A stretch of DNA of 64,000 nt from Bartonella sp. WD16.2. Lineage in GTDB: Bacteria; Pseudomonadota; Alphaproteobacteria; Rhizobiales; Rhizobiaceae. Within the stretch, counting starts at the first letter, position 1, and each line of letters starts with the position of its first letter. The DNA lies in the NCBI RefSeq assembly GCF_002022505.1, contig NZ_CP019781.1:496001-560000 (forward strand). The letters are read 5' to 3'. Below, one piece after another: positions 7,799-17,588 of the stretch. The notes beneath the pieces are model-generated. The model had not been told where the DNA came from, made no database searches, and saw only the letters and a program-made list of their open reading frames with translations. The position numbers and the translations under genes are program-made.

Positions 7799-9175
7799 AT
7801 GCGTGTTATTATTTGTGGGGCAGGGCAGGTTGGTTATGGGATAGCAGAGCGTCTTGCTGCTGAGAATCATGATATAACTGTTATAGATGTTGAAGCGAGA
7901 TTGGTTGAAAAAATTCGCGATGCATTAGATGTTAGAAGTTTTGTTGGTCATGGTTCACATCCTGAAGTTCTTTTGGCTGCAGGTGCTGATGAAGCTGATA
8001 TGTTGATTGCAGTGACTTTATTTGATGAAGTCAATATGGTGGCTTGTCAGGTGGCACATTCATTATTTAATGTTCCAACTAAAATAGCTCGTATTCGCTC
8101 ACAATCGTATTTAGAGCCATGTTATAAAACTCTATTTGCGAGGGAGAATATTCCTATTGATGTAGTTATTTCTCCAGAAGTTGAAGTTGGAGAAATGGTT
8201 CTACGACGTATTGCTTTGCCTGGGGCGATAGATGTTCTCTATTTTTGTAATGATGATATTGTTGCATTTGCTTTGGAATGTATGGAGGATTGTCCAGTAA
8301 TTAATACACCTTTGCGCCAGTTAACGGAGCTTTTTCCCGATCTTCGAACAACAGTTACTGCTATTAAGCGTAGTTCAGAATTACTGATAGCGCATTCAGA
8401 TACACAATTACGCGTTGGTGACGTTACTTATCTTATTGCAGCTCGTGATCAGGTACGTCGTGCAGTTGGACTTTTTGGTCATAAAGAGCAGGAGGCACAT
8501 CGCATAATTATTGCAGGGGGTGGTCATATTGGTCTATATGTTGCTCAGGCTATTGAAAAACGCCTGCATAAGTTAAAATTGAAAATTATAGAGGCGGACA
8601 AAGAAAGGGCACTAACAATTGCCGATCAACTCGAAAAAACAACTATTTTATATGGTAATGTATTAGATCCGGTAATTCTTCAAGAAGCTGGAATTGACCA
8701 AGCTGATTTAATGATTACATTAACAAATCAAGATCAGGTTAATCTTTTAAGTGCTATTATAGCTAAAAGACTGGGATGCAAAGCCAACATGGTTTTGATT
8801 AATAATGTCACTTATCAGGAATTTAGCCGTACAGTTGGTGTAGATGCGCACTTAAATCCTCGTAGTGTTACTGTATCAAAAATTTTACAGCAAATGCGTC
8901 GTGGGCGCATTCGTGCTGTCCATTCGGTTTTTAATGGTGCTGCAGAAATTATTGAAGCTGAAGCAATGCAGACTTCTTCACTAATTGGTAAATCGTTATC
9001 GGAACTCAAGTTATCAGATGGTTTAAGGATTGGTGCAATTTATCGCAATAATACAATTATACAGCTTTTAGCAGATACGCGTATTTTACCTGGTGATCGA
9101 GTAGTAATGTTTGCTCTTGCTGATAGTGTTCGTGATGTTGAGCAATTATTTCGTGTAAGCTTAGAATATTTTTAA
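7799..9175 (+). CDS. trkA: Trk system potassium uptake regulator TrkA
   Basis: This 458-residue cytoplasmic protein has two RCK repeats. Each has a Rossmann NAD-binding site: GAGQVGYGIAERLA at the N-terminus and AGGGHIGLYVAQAI near residue 240. Each repeat is followed by a TrkA_C domain. TrkA gates the TrkH or TrkG potassium channel, which is not in this window. It starts 3 bases after ntrX, the ntrY-ntrX-trkA arrangement known from rhizobia. In those genomes hfq follows; here only an eroded stretch does. Confidence 0.95.
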   Translation: MRVIICGAGQVGYGIAERLAAENHDITVIDVEARLVEKIRDALDVRSFVGHGSHPEVLLAAGADEADMLIAVTLFDEVNMVACQVAHSLFNVPTKIARIRSQSYLEPCYKTLFARENIPIDVVISPEVEVGEMVLRRIALPGAIDVLYFCNDDIVAFALECMEDCPVINTPLRQLTELFPDLRTTVTAIKRSSELLIAHSDTQLRVGDVTYLIAARDQVRRAVGLFGHKEQEAHRIIIAGGGHIGLYVAQAIEKRLHKLKLKIIEADKERALTIADQLEKTTILYGNVLDPVILQEAGIDQADLMITLTNQDQVNLLSAIIAKRLGCKANMVLINNVTYQEFSRTVGVDAHLNPRSVTVSKILQQMRRGRIRAVHSVFNGAAEIIEAEAMQTSSLIGKSLSELKLSDGLRIGAIYRNNTIIQLLADTRILPGDRVVMFALADSVRDVEQLFRVSLEYF

Positions 9176-10067
9176 TTATCTAGGATATTTGTATTTTTTG
9201 GTGTGAGCATAATAAAGCTGGTTAATTGGCTTTTGTTAAGCACTAAAGATTGAGATTGGTTAGTGCCTTAAATTTGAGTGATGAAAAAATGCATTTTTAC
9301 TTGTTGGTATTAATCATATAAGGCCGAATCAATTCTACTATATTTAGTACATTACCACTTTCACTTCAATTTTCAGATTTTTTTTTGTGTTTATTAATGT
9401 CAAATCAATAAAGCGTTTGATTAGATCTAAATATTTATTTTGAAGATAATTTCATCTGATAGCAAATCAAATGTGGTTAACAAGAACAATGCTAAAAGAG
9501 TAAAATTTTAGTATTTTATTGTTCATGGGTAATCCCAATGATAAAAATGTTTGAAGATTATTTTACAAGTCAAAAGTTATTTCTGATATTAATTAGAGTT
9601 TTTTAACACTGTATTTGAAAACCATAATTAATAAAAAAGGAAAATTGCTGAATTCTAATAAGAAGGCTTGGGGTAATGATATTTAGCAATGATGATATTG
9701 TATGATTAACTAAACAATATAATCATGAACAAAAAAATTTTATTATTAAAGAAGGTGCAAAACTGAAAGGATTTTTAATTTAGCTTTTAATTTTGAAATA
9801 ATGAATAAGCTACTTTGTATAGAGTTTTATTATACAAAATGCCCAAAATATCTCATTCAAGAAGAAAGTTTTAGCATTAGGCAAAATTGCGCATGTTCAC
9901 TGCTCAGGATTTTTTGGAGTAGAGTTCTTATAACTATTTTAACTATTGGAATTTTTAATGCTATTTAATCATGATTGATTGTGACTTGCATCAGAAAGTA
10001 TTGCTATAGCCTATTACTAATACAATTATATTGCGTCAATAGCAATTTTATTTAATGGAATAAAAAT
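9176..10067 (+). other. long intergenic region, trkA to clpP
   Basis: About 890 bases with no intact gene. A 7-bp inverted repeat GCACTAA/TTAGTGC (9240-9246, 9260-9266) may end the ntr-trkA transcript, though no T run follows. A possible hfq remnant lies at 9525-9690. The last 100 bases must contain the clpP promoter, but I cannot place it convincingly. The length and lack of frames suggest one or more decayed genes. Confidence 0.5.
9525..9690 (+). pseudogene. possible decayed hfq
   Basis: The stretch begins ATG GGT AAT CCC AAT GAT AAA AAT, which lines up with the rhizobial Hfq start MAERSQN. After two extra bases come TTG, then gat-tat-ttt and agt, matching LQDLF and the following S. Further on K-V-I-S and AAT AAG AAG GCT resemble KIS and YKHA. 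Stops and length changes interrupt every frame. The position directly after trkA is where Sinorhizobium carries hfq. Each match is short, so the assignment is tentative; an unrelated decayed gene is the alternative. Confidence 0.33.
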
Positions 10068-10700
10068 ATGAGTGATCCAATAAAAACAGCACTGAATCTG
10101 GTTCCTATGGTTGTCGAACAGACTAATCGTGGTGAACGTGCTTATGATATTTTTTCCCGGCTCCTGAAAGAACGAATCATTTTCATTAATGGTCCTGTTG
10201 AAGATGGTATGGCAATGCTTGTGTGTGCTCAATTGCTTTTTTTAGAGGCGGAAAATCCTAAAAAGGAAATCAGCCTTTATATTAATTCACCAGGTGGTGT
10301 GGTAACATCTGGAATGGCGATTTATGACACTATGCAGTTTATTCGTCCTCCTGTTTCTACTTTATGCATGGGGCAAGCAGCGTCTATGGGGTCATTACTT
10401 TTAACAGCTGGAGCAAAAGGTCACCGTTTCTCGTTGCCAAATGCACGTATCATGGTACATCAACCTTCTGGTGGTTTTCAGGGGCAGGTCTCTGATATTG
10501 AACGGCATGCGCAAGATATTATAAAGATGAAACAACGTTTAAATGAAATTTATGTTCAACATACAGGTCAGGATTATGAAATTATTGAAAAAACTCTTGA
10601 TCGCGATCATTTTATGACAGCAGAAGAATCTAAAAAATTCGGTTTAATTGACGATGTTATACAATATCGCACGGTAACTGAAAAAGAAGAAACAGATTAA
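10068..10700 (+). CDS. clpP: ATP-dependent Clp protease proteolytic subunit
   Basis: This 210-residue serine protease forms the two-ring barrel that degrades proteins fed in by ClpX or ClpA. The catalytic triad is visible: Ser106 in GQAASMGS, His131 in [10 protein letters not shown], and an Asp near 180 in TLDRDHFM. The N-terminal extension before LLKERIIF is normal for alphaproteobacteria. clpX follows after 218 bases and lon after that, a conserved proteolysis block. Because clpA is frameshifted further along this window, ClpX may be its only full partner. Confidence 0.97.
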   Translation: MSDPIKTALNLVPMVVEQTNRGERAYDIFSRLLKERIIFINGPVEDGMAMLVCAQLLFLEAENPKKEISLYINSPGGVVTSGMAIYDTMQFIRPPVSTLCMGQAASMGSLLLTAGAKGHRFSLPNARIMVHQPSGGFQGQVSDIERHAQDIIKMKQRLNEIYVQHTGQDYEIIEKTLDRDHFMTAEESKKFGLIDDVIQYRTVTEKEETD

Positions 10701-10918
10701 GAATTTTTATAGAAAAAGTAACTAATTGTGAAATACATAAAAATTGCCTTTAAAATAGCTATTTTAAAATATAATTTTTACAAAACTTGTCATAAAATAA
10801 TAGGAAAATATCAAAAATATTGTGATAATCATAGTTTTCTATATATTTGGGATTGTCATTATAAAAAACCTCTTTGAGAAGATAAAGTATTCAGATATTG
10901 AGGCGAAAGGAAAGTGAG

Positions 10919-12193
10919 ATGAGCAAAGTTGGCAATAGTGGGGGCGAATCAAAAAATACTCTCTATTGCTCATTCTGCGGCAAAAGTCAGCATGAAGTGC
11001 GTAAACTCATTGCAGGGCCTACTGTATTTATTTGTGATGAATGTGTAGAACTTTGTACAGATATTATTCGTGAAGAAAGTAAATCTTCAGGGATCAAAGC
11101 ACGTGATGGTGTTCCTACACCACAAGAAATTTTAACAGTTCTTGATGACTATGTTATTGGTCAGCGGTATGCAAAACGTGTCCTTTCTGTTGCTGTGCAT
11201 AATCATTATAAGCGCCTTGCGCATCAATCTAAGAATAGTGACATTGAATTATCTAAATCGAATATTCTTCTTGTTGGCCCAACGGGATGTGGTAAAACTT
11301 ATCTTGCACAAACATTGGCACGCATTATTGATGTGCCTTTTACTATGGCAGATGCGACCACTTTGACTGAAGCGGGTTATGTGGGTGAGGATGTTGAAAA
11401 TATTATTTTAAAACTTCTACAATCTGCAGATTATAATGTTGAGCGTGCACAACGTGGTATTGTTTATATTGATGAAGTTGATAAAATTTCTCGTAAAGCT
11501 GACAATCCTTCTATTACAAGAGATGTTTCGGGTGAAGGTGTTCAGCAAGCATTGTTAAAAATTATGGAAGGAACAGTGGCTTCTGTTCCTCCCCAAGGTG
11601 GGCGTAAACATCCACAGCAAGAGTTTCTTCAGGTTGATACAACAAACATTTTGTTTATTTGTGGAGGTGCTTTTGCTGGTTTAGAACGGATTATTTCAGG
11701 GCGGGGTGAAAAAACTTCAATAGGTTTTTCTGCTGCTGTAAAGGCTCCCGATGAGCGTCGGGTTGGTGAAATTTTTCATGATTTAGAGCCTGAAGATCTT
11801 GTAAAGTTTGGTTTAATACCAGAATTTATTGGCCGTCTTCCTATTATCGCTACTTTAGAAGATTTAGATATTAATGCGCTTGTTCAAATTTTATCACAAC
11901 CCAAAAATGCACTGGTTAAACAGTATAAACGTCTTTTTGAAATGGAAAATGTTGAATTAACATTTCATGAAGATGCTTTACGCGTTATTGCTAATAAAGC
12001 AATTGAACGTAAGACTGGAGCACGTGGTTTACGTTCCATTATGGAAAAAATTCTTCTTGATACTATGTTTGAATTACCAACTCTTGAAGGGGTCCAAAAA
12101 GTAGTGATTTCAAGTGACGTAGTTGAAGGAAAAGCTCGCCCTCTTTATATTTATTCGGAGTGTGCAGAAGATAAAGAAAACGTATCAGCATGA
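10919..12193 (+). CDS. clpX: ATP-dependent Clp protease ATP-binding subunit ClpX
   Basis: ClpX is the hexameric AAA+ unfoldase that delivers SsrA-tagged and other substrates to ClpP. The 424-residue product starts at ATG 10919, behind GAAAGGAAA; a TTG at 10898 in the same frame is not needed. Domains: an N-terminal C4 zinc-binding domain (CSFCGK and CDECVELC), Walker A GPTGCGKT, Walker [11 protein letters not shown], the ClpP-docking loop with SIGFSA, and the C-terminal sensor-2 region RKTGARGLR. The length equals the family norm. Confidence 0.97.
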   Translation: MSKVGNSGGESKNTLYCSFCGKSQHEVRKLIAGPTVFICDECVELCTDIIREESKSSGIKARDGVPTPQEILTVLDDYVIGQRYAKRVLSVAVHNHYKRLAHQSKNSDIELSKSNILLVGPTGCGKTYLAQTLARIIDVPFTMADATTLTEAGYVGEDVENIILKLLQSADYNVERAQRGIVYIDEVDKISRKADNPSITRDVSGEGVQQALLKIMEGTVASVPPQGGRKHPQQEFLQVDTTNILFICGGAFAGLERIISGRGEKTSIGFSAAVKAPDERRVGEIFHDLEPEDLVKFGLIPEFIGRLPIIATLEDLDINALVQILSQPKNALVKQYKRLFEMENVELTFHEDALRVIANKAIERKTGARGLRSIMEKILLDTMFELPTLEGVQKVVISSDVVEGKARPLYIYSECAEDKENVSA

Positions 12194-12259
12194 CGTTATA
12201 GTAAAATATCGTTAATGAGTACTATTTAAAAATAAATCTTCTGAAGTATTATAGCGTCA
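12191..12259 (+). repeat. long-range inverted repeat after clpX
   Basis: TGACGTTATA (12191-12200, containing the clpX stop) can pair with TATAGCGTCA (12250-12259), nine Watson-Crick pairs plus one G-U, across about 50 AT-rich bases. It could be the end of the clpX transcript or part of the lon control region. No T run follows, so it is not a standard terminator. Confidence 0.3.
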
Positions 12260-12371
12260 TGGTGCTTGATTTATTTATTTGTAATTACTACTTCATTTAT
12301 TATAGAGAAGCTGCTATTTTCTAAAGATAAGCTTATGTGGGGGTGAATTATAGGCTCCAGAAAGGAAAAAT

Positions 12372-14795
12372 ATGCAATATATTGATGAGAAGATAAAAAG
12401 GGTAACAGAAGAGCTTTACGCTGTTTTACCACTTCGTGATATTGTTGTTTTTCCACATATGATTGTTCCACTTTTTGTTGGTCGAGAGAAATCAATTCGC
12501 GCTCTTGAAGAGACGATGATAGTAGATAAGCAGATATTATTAGCCACACAAAAAAATGCTTCTGACGATGATCCAAAATCGGAAGATATTTATGATATTG
12601 GTACTTTTGCCAATGTTCTTCAACTTTTAAAGCTTCCTGATGGAACTGTAAAAGTTTTGGTTGAGGGGACTACACGTGCAAAAATTAACCAATTTACTGA
12701 GAATGAAAATTATCATCAAGCTTATGCAACTGTTATAGAAGAGTCTGAAGAGAATGAAGTTGAGATTGAAGCTCTTTCTCGATCAGCGATTGTTTATTTT
12801 GAAAATTATGTAAAACTTAATAAGAAAATCTCTCCTGAAGTTGTAAGTGCTATCGGCCAGATTGATGATCCTTCTAAGCTTGCTGATACTATTGCTTCAC
12901 ATTTGGTGATTAAACTTTCAGAAAAACAAGAAATTTTGGCATTGTTATCTGTTCGTGATCGTCTTGAACGTATACTTTTCTTCATGGAAGGAGAAATTTC
13001 TGTTTTACAAGTTGAGAAACGTATTCGTTCACATGTTAAGCGGCAGATGGAAAAAACTCAACGGGAATATTATCTCAATGAACAAATGAAAGCTATTCAA
13101 AAAGAGTTGGGAGCAGGTGATGATAGCCGTGATGAGTTGTCTGAATTAGAAGATCGTATCAAAAAAACAAAGCTTTCAAAAGAGGCACGTTTAAAAGCTG
13201 GAGCAGAGCTTAGAAAATTACGTAATATGTCTCCCATGTCTGCGGAAGCGACAGTTGTACGTAACTATCTTGATTGGCTTTTAACTATACCTTGGGGTAA
13301 GAAGTCGAAAATTAAGAACGATTTGAGTTTTGCTGAAAAAGTCATGGACAATGAGCATTTTGGTCTTGAAAAAATTAAAGAACGAATCGTTGAATATTTA
13401 GCAGTACAAAGTCGATCGTCAAAAATAAAAGGCCCTATTATTTGTCTTTTAGGTCCTCCTGGTGTTGGAAAGACATCACTTGCGCGTTCTATTGCAAAGG
13501 CAACAGGCCGTGAATATGTCCGTATCTCATTAGGGGGTGTTCGAGACGAGGCAGAAATTCGCGGGCATCGCCGAACTTATATTGGTTCTATGCCTGGAAA
13601 AATTATTCAATCTATGAAAAAATCTAAAAAAATTAACCCTCTTTTTTTACTTGATGAAATTGATAAGATGGGTCAGGATTTTCGTGGAGATCCTGCTTCA
13701 GCTTTATTGGAAGTACTTGATCCTGAGCAAAATAGCACATTTATTGATCATTATTTAGAAGTGGAATATGATCTTTCTGATGTGATGTTTATTGCAACTG
13801 CAAATACGCTTAATATTCCAGGGCCGCTAATGGATCGAATGGAGATTATTCGTATTGCTGGTTATACTGAGTGTGAAAAGGTGGAGATTGTTAAACGGCA
13901 TCTCTTACCAAAAGCATTAAAAGATCATTCTTTATCTAAAAAAGAGTTTAGTGTTTCTGATGGTGCTATAAAATCGGTTATCCAATTTTACACACGTGAA
14001 GCCGGTGTTCGTAGTCTTGAGCGTGAATTAATGAAGATGGCGCGTAAATCGGTTACAAAAATTCTTAAAACGAACCAAAAGTCTATAGAAATTACAGAAG
14101 ATAATATTAATGATTTTTTGGGAACGAAGCGTTATCGCTTTGGTCAGATTGAGAGTGAGAATCAGATTGGTGTTGTTACTGGGCTTGCATGGACTGAAGT
14201 CGGTGGAGAACTGTTGACTATTGAAGGTGTTATGATGCCAGGTAAAGGCAAAATGACTGTTACTGGGAATTTACGTGATATCATGAAAGAATCAATTTCT
14301 GCGGCAGCATCTTATGTACGTTTCCGTGCTGCTGATTTTGGTATCGAGCCACCTCTTTTTGATAAGCGTGATATCCATGTTCATGTTCCAGAAGGCGCTA
14401 CACCAAAAGATGGTCCATCAGCTGGAATTGCTATGGTAACAGCGATTGTTTCAGTACTAACAGAGATCCCTGTTCATAAAGATATTGCTATGACTGGTGA
14501 GATTACCTTACGTGGGCGCGTTTTACCGATTGGTGGATTGAAAGAGAAATTGCTTGCGGCTCTTCGAGGAGGTATTAAAAAAGTACTTATTCCTGAAGAA
14601 AATGCAAAAGATTTGATTGATATTCCTGATGACGTCAAAAATAATATGGAGATTATTCCAGTAAGTCATGTGAGTGAAGTTCTTAAACACGCTTTAGTTC
14701 GTTTTCCTGAAGCAATTGAATGGACAGAACCTTCCACAGTGTCTGCGTCTATCAGAACGGAAAGCGATAATGAAAGTATACCAATAGCACACTGA
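12372..14795 (+). CDS. lon: ATP-dependent Lon protease
   Basis: This 807-residue protein has all Lon parts: the N-terminal substrate-binding domain beginning LPLRDIVVFPHMIVPLFVGR, a coiled-coil middle (about 180-300), the AAA+ domain with Walker A GPPGVGKTS and Walker B FLLDEIDKMG, and the C-terminal protease domain with the catalytic Ser in PKDGPSAG and catalytic Lys in GGLKEKLLAA. It degrades damaged and regulatory proteins in the cytosol. It lies 178 bases after clpX; that gap is long enough for its own promoter. Confidence 0.97.
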   Translation: MQYIDEKIKRVTEELYAVLPLRDIVVFPHMIVPLFVGREKSIRALEETMIVDKQILLATQKNASDDDPKSEDIYDIGTFANVLQLLKLPDGTVKVLVEGTTRAKINQFTENENYHQAYATVIEESEENEVEIEALSRSAIVYFENYVKLNKKISPEVVSAIGQIDDPSKLADTIASHLVIKLSEKQEILALLSVRDRLERILFFMEGEISVLQVEKRIRSHVKRQMEKTQREYYLNEQMKAIQKELGAGDDSRDELSELEDRIKKTKLSKEARLKAGAELRKLRNMSPMSAEATVVRNYLDWLLTIPWGKKSKIKNDLSFAEKVMDNEHFGLEKIKERIVEYLAVQSRSSKIKGPIICLLGPPGVGKTSLARSIAKATGREYVRISLGGVRDEAEIRGHRRTYIGSMPGKIIQSMKKSKKINPLFLLDEIDKMGQDFRGDPASALLEVLDPEQNSTFIDHYLEVEYDLSDVMFIATANTLNIPGPLMDRMEIIRIAGYTECEKVEIVKRHLLPKALKDHSLSKKEFSVSDGAIKSVIQFYTREAGVRSLERELMKMARKSVTKILKTNQKSIEITEDNINDFLGTKRYRFGQIESENQIGVVTGLAWTEVGGELLTIEGVMMPGKGKMTVTGNLRDIMKESISAAASYVRFRAADFGIEPPLFDKRDIHVHVPEGATPKDGPSAGIAMVTAIVSVLTEIPVHKDIAMTGEITLRGRVLPIGGLKEKLLAALRGGIKKVLIPEENAKDLIDIPDDVKNNMEIIPVSHVSEVLKHALVRFPEAIEWTEPSTVSASIRTESDNESIPIAH

Positions 14796-15040
14796 TTCTT
14801 ATTATTGATTCTTATTTTGTTCTATAATTTGCAAATTTTAAAGACGGTAAAATCCGTTTTCGGGGTTATTACTTTATTTATTTTAGAAAAAAAATGAAAA
14901 ATCCCGTGAATAACTGTGATTAATGCTAAAAAACAATATTTTCAAAGAAAATAAAACTTCTGTTTGCTACACTTTTCAATAAACTTATTGATGATCGGAT
15001 GAATTATATTATCCGACTAATTAGGGAAAGGAAATATTTA

Positions 15041-15319
15041 ATGAATAAAAGTGAATTGGTTAATTCTATTGCTGAAAAAGCAGGTGTTTCAAAAGCACAA
15101 GCTGGCTCAATTCTCGATGCTTTTATCGCTTCTGTAACAGAAGCTTTAGCTTCAGGAGGTGATGTTCGTCTTCCAGGTTTTGGTTCTTTTGAAGTTTCTA
15201 AACGTGCTGCTACAAAAGGACGCAACCCTTCAACGGGTGTTGAAATTCATATTCCAGCGCGTTCTGTACCTAAATTTTCCGCAGGTAAAAGCCTTAAAGA
15301 GGCCGTTAATAAAAAATAA
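15041..15319 (+). CDS. hupB: DNA-binding protein HU
   Basis: HU is a small histone-like dimer that bends DNA and compacts the nucleoid. The product from ATG 15041 is 92 residues, starting [20 protein letters not shown], with the DNA-intercalating arm around [27 protein letters not shown] precedes the start; the in-frame ATG at 14999 gives a non-family N-terminus. It ends 12 bases before a strong intrinsic terminator, so it is the last gene of its transcript. The lon-hupB order is common in bacteria. Confidence 0.97.
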   Translation: MNKSELVNSIAEKAGVSKAQAGSILDAFIASVTEALASGGDVRLPGFGSFEVSKRAATKGRNPSTGVEIHIPARSVPKFSAGKSLKEAVNKK

Positions 15320-15331
15320 TTGAGCTACGTG

Positions 15332-15364
15332 AAAAAACCCGATTTATTTATAATCGGGTTTTTT
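15332..15364 (+). terminator. intrinsic terminator after hupB
   Basis: AAAAAACCCGATT (15332-15344) pairs perfectly with AATCGGGTTTTTT (15352-15364) around a 7-base loop. The T run forms part of the 3' arm. This is the clearest terminator in the window. Confidence 0.9.
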
Positions 15365-15794
15365 AAAAAATTTTTTAAATGCTTTTGCGCAAGACTTTGC
15401 AGGAGCAGGGGGGGTGTTATTAGGGGTATTTATTAAAAAGGCACTTTGAAATAGCTGAGATGGGGTAATAGCTATGTATTCAAAAATATATTTATCCCAT
15501 TTTTAAAATAAAGCATTTGATTATAAGTTAGATATCTGTTGTGAATAATAGTTGATAATTCAAGTTGGGTTAATAACTATCGCAAGTTTATTTATTACAA
15601 ACTAAGTCTATTGAAGTACTTAAATATTAAAGTTGTAGGCAGAGCTAGAATAGCTTTCTGACGACTCTATTTAAGCATTGCAACGTATTAAATGACGCTG
15701 CTATTTTAAATTACTTAAAATTTACTTAGTAGGCTAAAATACAGAAGCAATGAATGTTTTATTAAGATTAAAAGGATAATGATTTGTTTAGAGA
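15365..15794 (+). other. intergenic region, hupB to trmFO (convergent)
   Basis: About 430 bases between convergent genes. It contains a G7 run near 15409, AT-rich sequence and no reading frame or RNA structure that I can support. A decayed gene is possible but I found no recognisable motif. Confidence 0.4.
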
Positions 15795-17195
15795 TTATTT
15801 TGATTCTTCATGTGTTAACCAGTGAATACAATCATTTAGGGCTCGTGTAATTATAGCTTGTTTTTTTGCTAATTTTTTTTCTTTGCTAGATAAATGTTGT
15901 TCTAAGTAATGAGTGCAGTTAATAGGTGGAAAAAGACCAAAATTGATATTCATTGGTTGGAAAGATTGTTTTCCTGTTTCTTGAGTTGCAATGTGTCCAC
16001 CAGTAATGTGGTTTAAAAGAGCTCCAAATGCTGTAGTTTTTGGCGGTAAAGAAGGATAAGTATGATTATATTCAGCAACAGCAAAACGCCCAGCTAAAAG
16101 CCCAATTGCAGATGATTCTACATAACCTTCACAACCTGTGATTTGTCCAGCAAAACGTAATTGAGGCCTTTGTTTTAAACGAAGACTGTTATCAAGAATG
16201 GTTGGTGAATTGAGATAAGTATTGCGATGAAGACCACCAAGGCGTGCAAATTCCGCGTTTTCAAGTCCAGGTATTGTTCTAAAAATGCGAATTTGTTCAC
16301 TATATTTTAGTTTTGTTTGAAAGCCAACCATATTGTAAAGAGTACCAAATATGTTGTCTTGACGTAGTTGAACAACGGCATAGGGTTTAACTGTAGGATT
16401 ATGAGCGTTTGTTAGTCCTATAGGTTTCATGGGCCCATATCTGAGGGTTTCAAGGCCACGTTTAGCCATCACTTCGATTGGTAGGCATCCATCAAAATAG
16501 GGTGTCTTTTCAAATTGACGAAATTCTATTTTTTCTGCATTTTTCAGTGTTTGAACAAATGTTTCATATTGTTCTCTATTAAGGGGGCAGTTAAGATAAT
16601 CTTTTTCAGTTTTTTCAGGACCAATTTTGTCATAGCGAGATTGATACCAACAGATGTCCATATTAATGCTATCAGTATAAACGATAGGTGCAATAGCATC
16701 AAAGAAAGAAAGTGCTTCTGTTCCTGTTATTGCTTGTATTGTTTGTGCAAGTGCTGGTGAAGTAAGGGGACCTGTTGCAATAATAATATTATGCCAGTTT
16801 TCAGGAAGGTTGTAAATTTCTTCACGTTCTATGGTTATAAGGGGGTGATTTTCAAGTGCTTCTGTAACAGCTTGGGAAAATCCATCGCGGTCAACAGCAA
16901 GCGCGCTTCCTGCTGGCACTTTATTAGCATCTGCAGCCTTCATAATTAGGGATTTGGCTAATCGCATTTCAGCATGTAAAAGACCAACGGCATTTGTGGA
17001 TGAATCATCTGAACGGAATGAATTTGAACAAACAAGTTCTGCGAGTTTGTCTGTTTTATGAGCATCGGATTTTCTTTTTGGTCGCATTTCATGTAAAATG
17101 ACAGGGATTCCTGATTGAGCAATTTGCCAACTTGCTTCACTGCCAGCAAGACCACCACCGATGATGTGAATTGGGATGTTAAATTTATTTGACAT
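15795..17195 (-). CDS. trmFO: methylenetetrahydrofolate-tRNA-(uracil-5-)-methyltransferase TrmFO
   Basis: This 466-residue FAD protein methylates U54 in the T loop of tRNA using methylenetetrahydrofolate. The N-terminus has the dinucleotide-binding fold [19 protein letters not shown] and the family motif LHEMRP. Conserved C-terminal segments include [19 protein letters not shown] and [20 protein letters not shown]. The start at 17195 has AAAAGGAAACT in front. It is transcribed toward hupB and is divergent from tRNA-Leu. Its old name gid reflects confusion with MnmG, which is much longer. Confidence 0.95.
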   Translation of the reverse strand: MSNKFNIPIHIIGGGLAGSEASWQIAQSGIPVILHEMRPKRKSDAHKTDKLAELVCSNSFRSDDSSTNAVGLLHAEMRLAKSLIMKAADANKVPAGSALAVDRDGFSQAVTEALENHPLITIEREEIYNLPENWHNIIIATGPLTSPALAQTIQAITGTEALSFFDAIAPIVYTDSINMDICWYQSRYDKIGPEKTEKDYLNCPLNREQYETFVQTLKNAEKIEFRQFEKTPYFDGCLPIEVMAKRGLETLRYGPMKPIGLTNAHNPTVKPYAVVQLRQDNIFGTLYNMVGFQTKLKYSEQIRIFRTIPGLENAEFARLGGLHRNTYLNSPTILDNSLRLKQRPQLRFAGQITGCEGYVESSAIGLLAGRFAVAEYNHTYPSLPPKTTAFGALLNHITGGHIATQETGKQSFQPMNINFGLFPPINCTHYLEQHLSSKEKKLAKKQAIITRALNDCIHWLTHEESK

Positions 17196-17373
17196 AGTTT
17201 CCTTTTAATGAAAGTAGTGTTATCTGAAAAGTATAGATTTTACTTCTGTAATTTATAAGAAGTATATATATTTAAGTTTTTAAATGTATTTACTTTCTTT
17301 TTTGCTTTAATTGGTTTGGATTGAGTGGTATAGAAACGCCGCTTATATGAAGTTGTTGATTTGACAGGTTTAA

Positions 17374-17456
17374 GCGGATGTGGCGAAATTGGTAGACGCA
17401 CCAGATTTAGGTTCTGGCGGGAGACCGTGGGGGTTCGAGTCCCTCCATCCGCACCA
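17374..17456 (+). tRNA. tRNA-Leu (anticodon TAG)
   Basis: The acceptor arms GCGGATG (17374-17380) and CATCCGC (17446-17452) pair fully, with discriminator A and an encoded CCA (17454-17456). The anticodon loop TTTAGGT follows stem CCAGA, giving TAG at 17408-17410. The D loop GGTAGACGC, a long variable arm and the T loop GGTTCGAGTCC mark a class II leucine tRNA. Confidence 0.97.
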
Positions 17457-17588
17457 AAATAATCCTTACATACCACGGGGTTTTGCGTATGTGAAAATCA
17501 GCTTCATGTAAATCTAACACTACAGTGTTGGGGTGTAATTGTTACTGGAGTGGATCTATCCATTCCTCAGAGATATGAAAGTTGTTCG

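Noticed and set aside
10898..10918. TTG 10898 as the clpX start
   Set aside because: ATG 10919 has a good ribosome binding site and gives the standard 424-residue protein.
17240..17476. Minus-strand frame reading GADGGTRTPTVSRQNLN
   Set aside because: It is the antisense of tRNA-Leu (17374-17456). This peptide is a well-known artefact of translating tRNA genes backwards.
17516..17529. 14-base palindrome AACACTacAGTGTT before tig as a known operator
   Set aside because: It does not match CIRCE, LexA, Fur or Irr sites that I know. It is noted in the tig entry but not called as a regulatory site.
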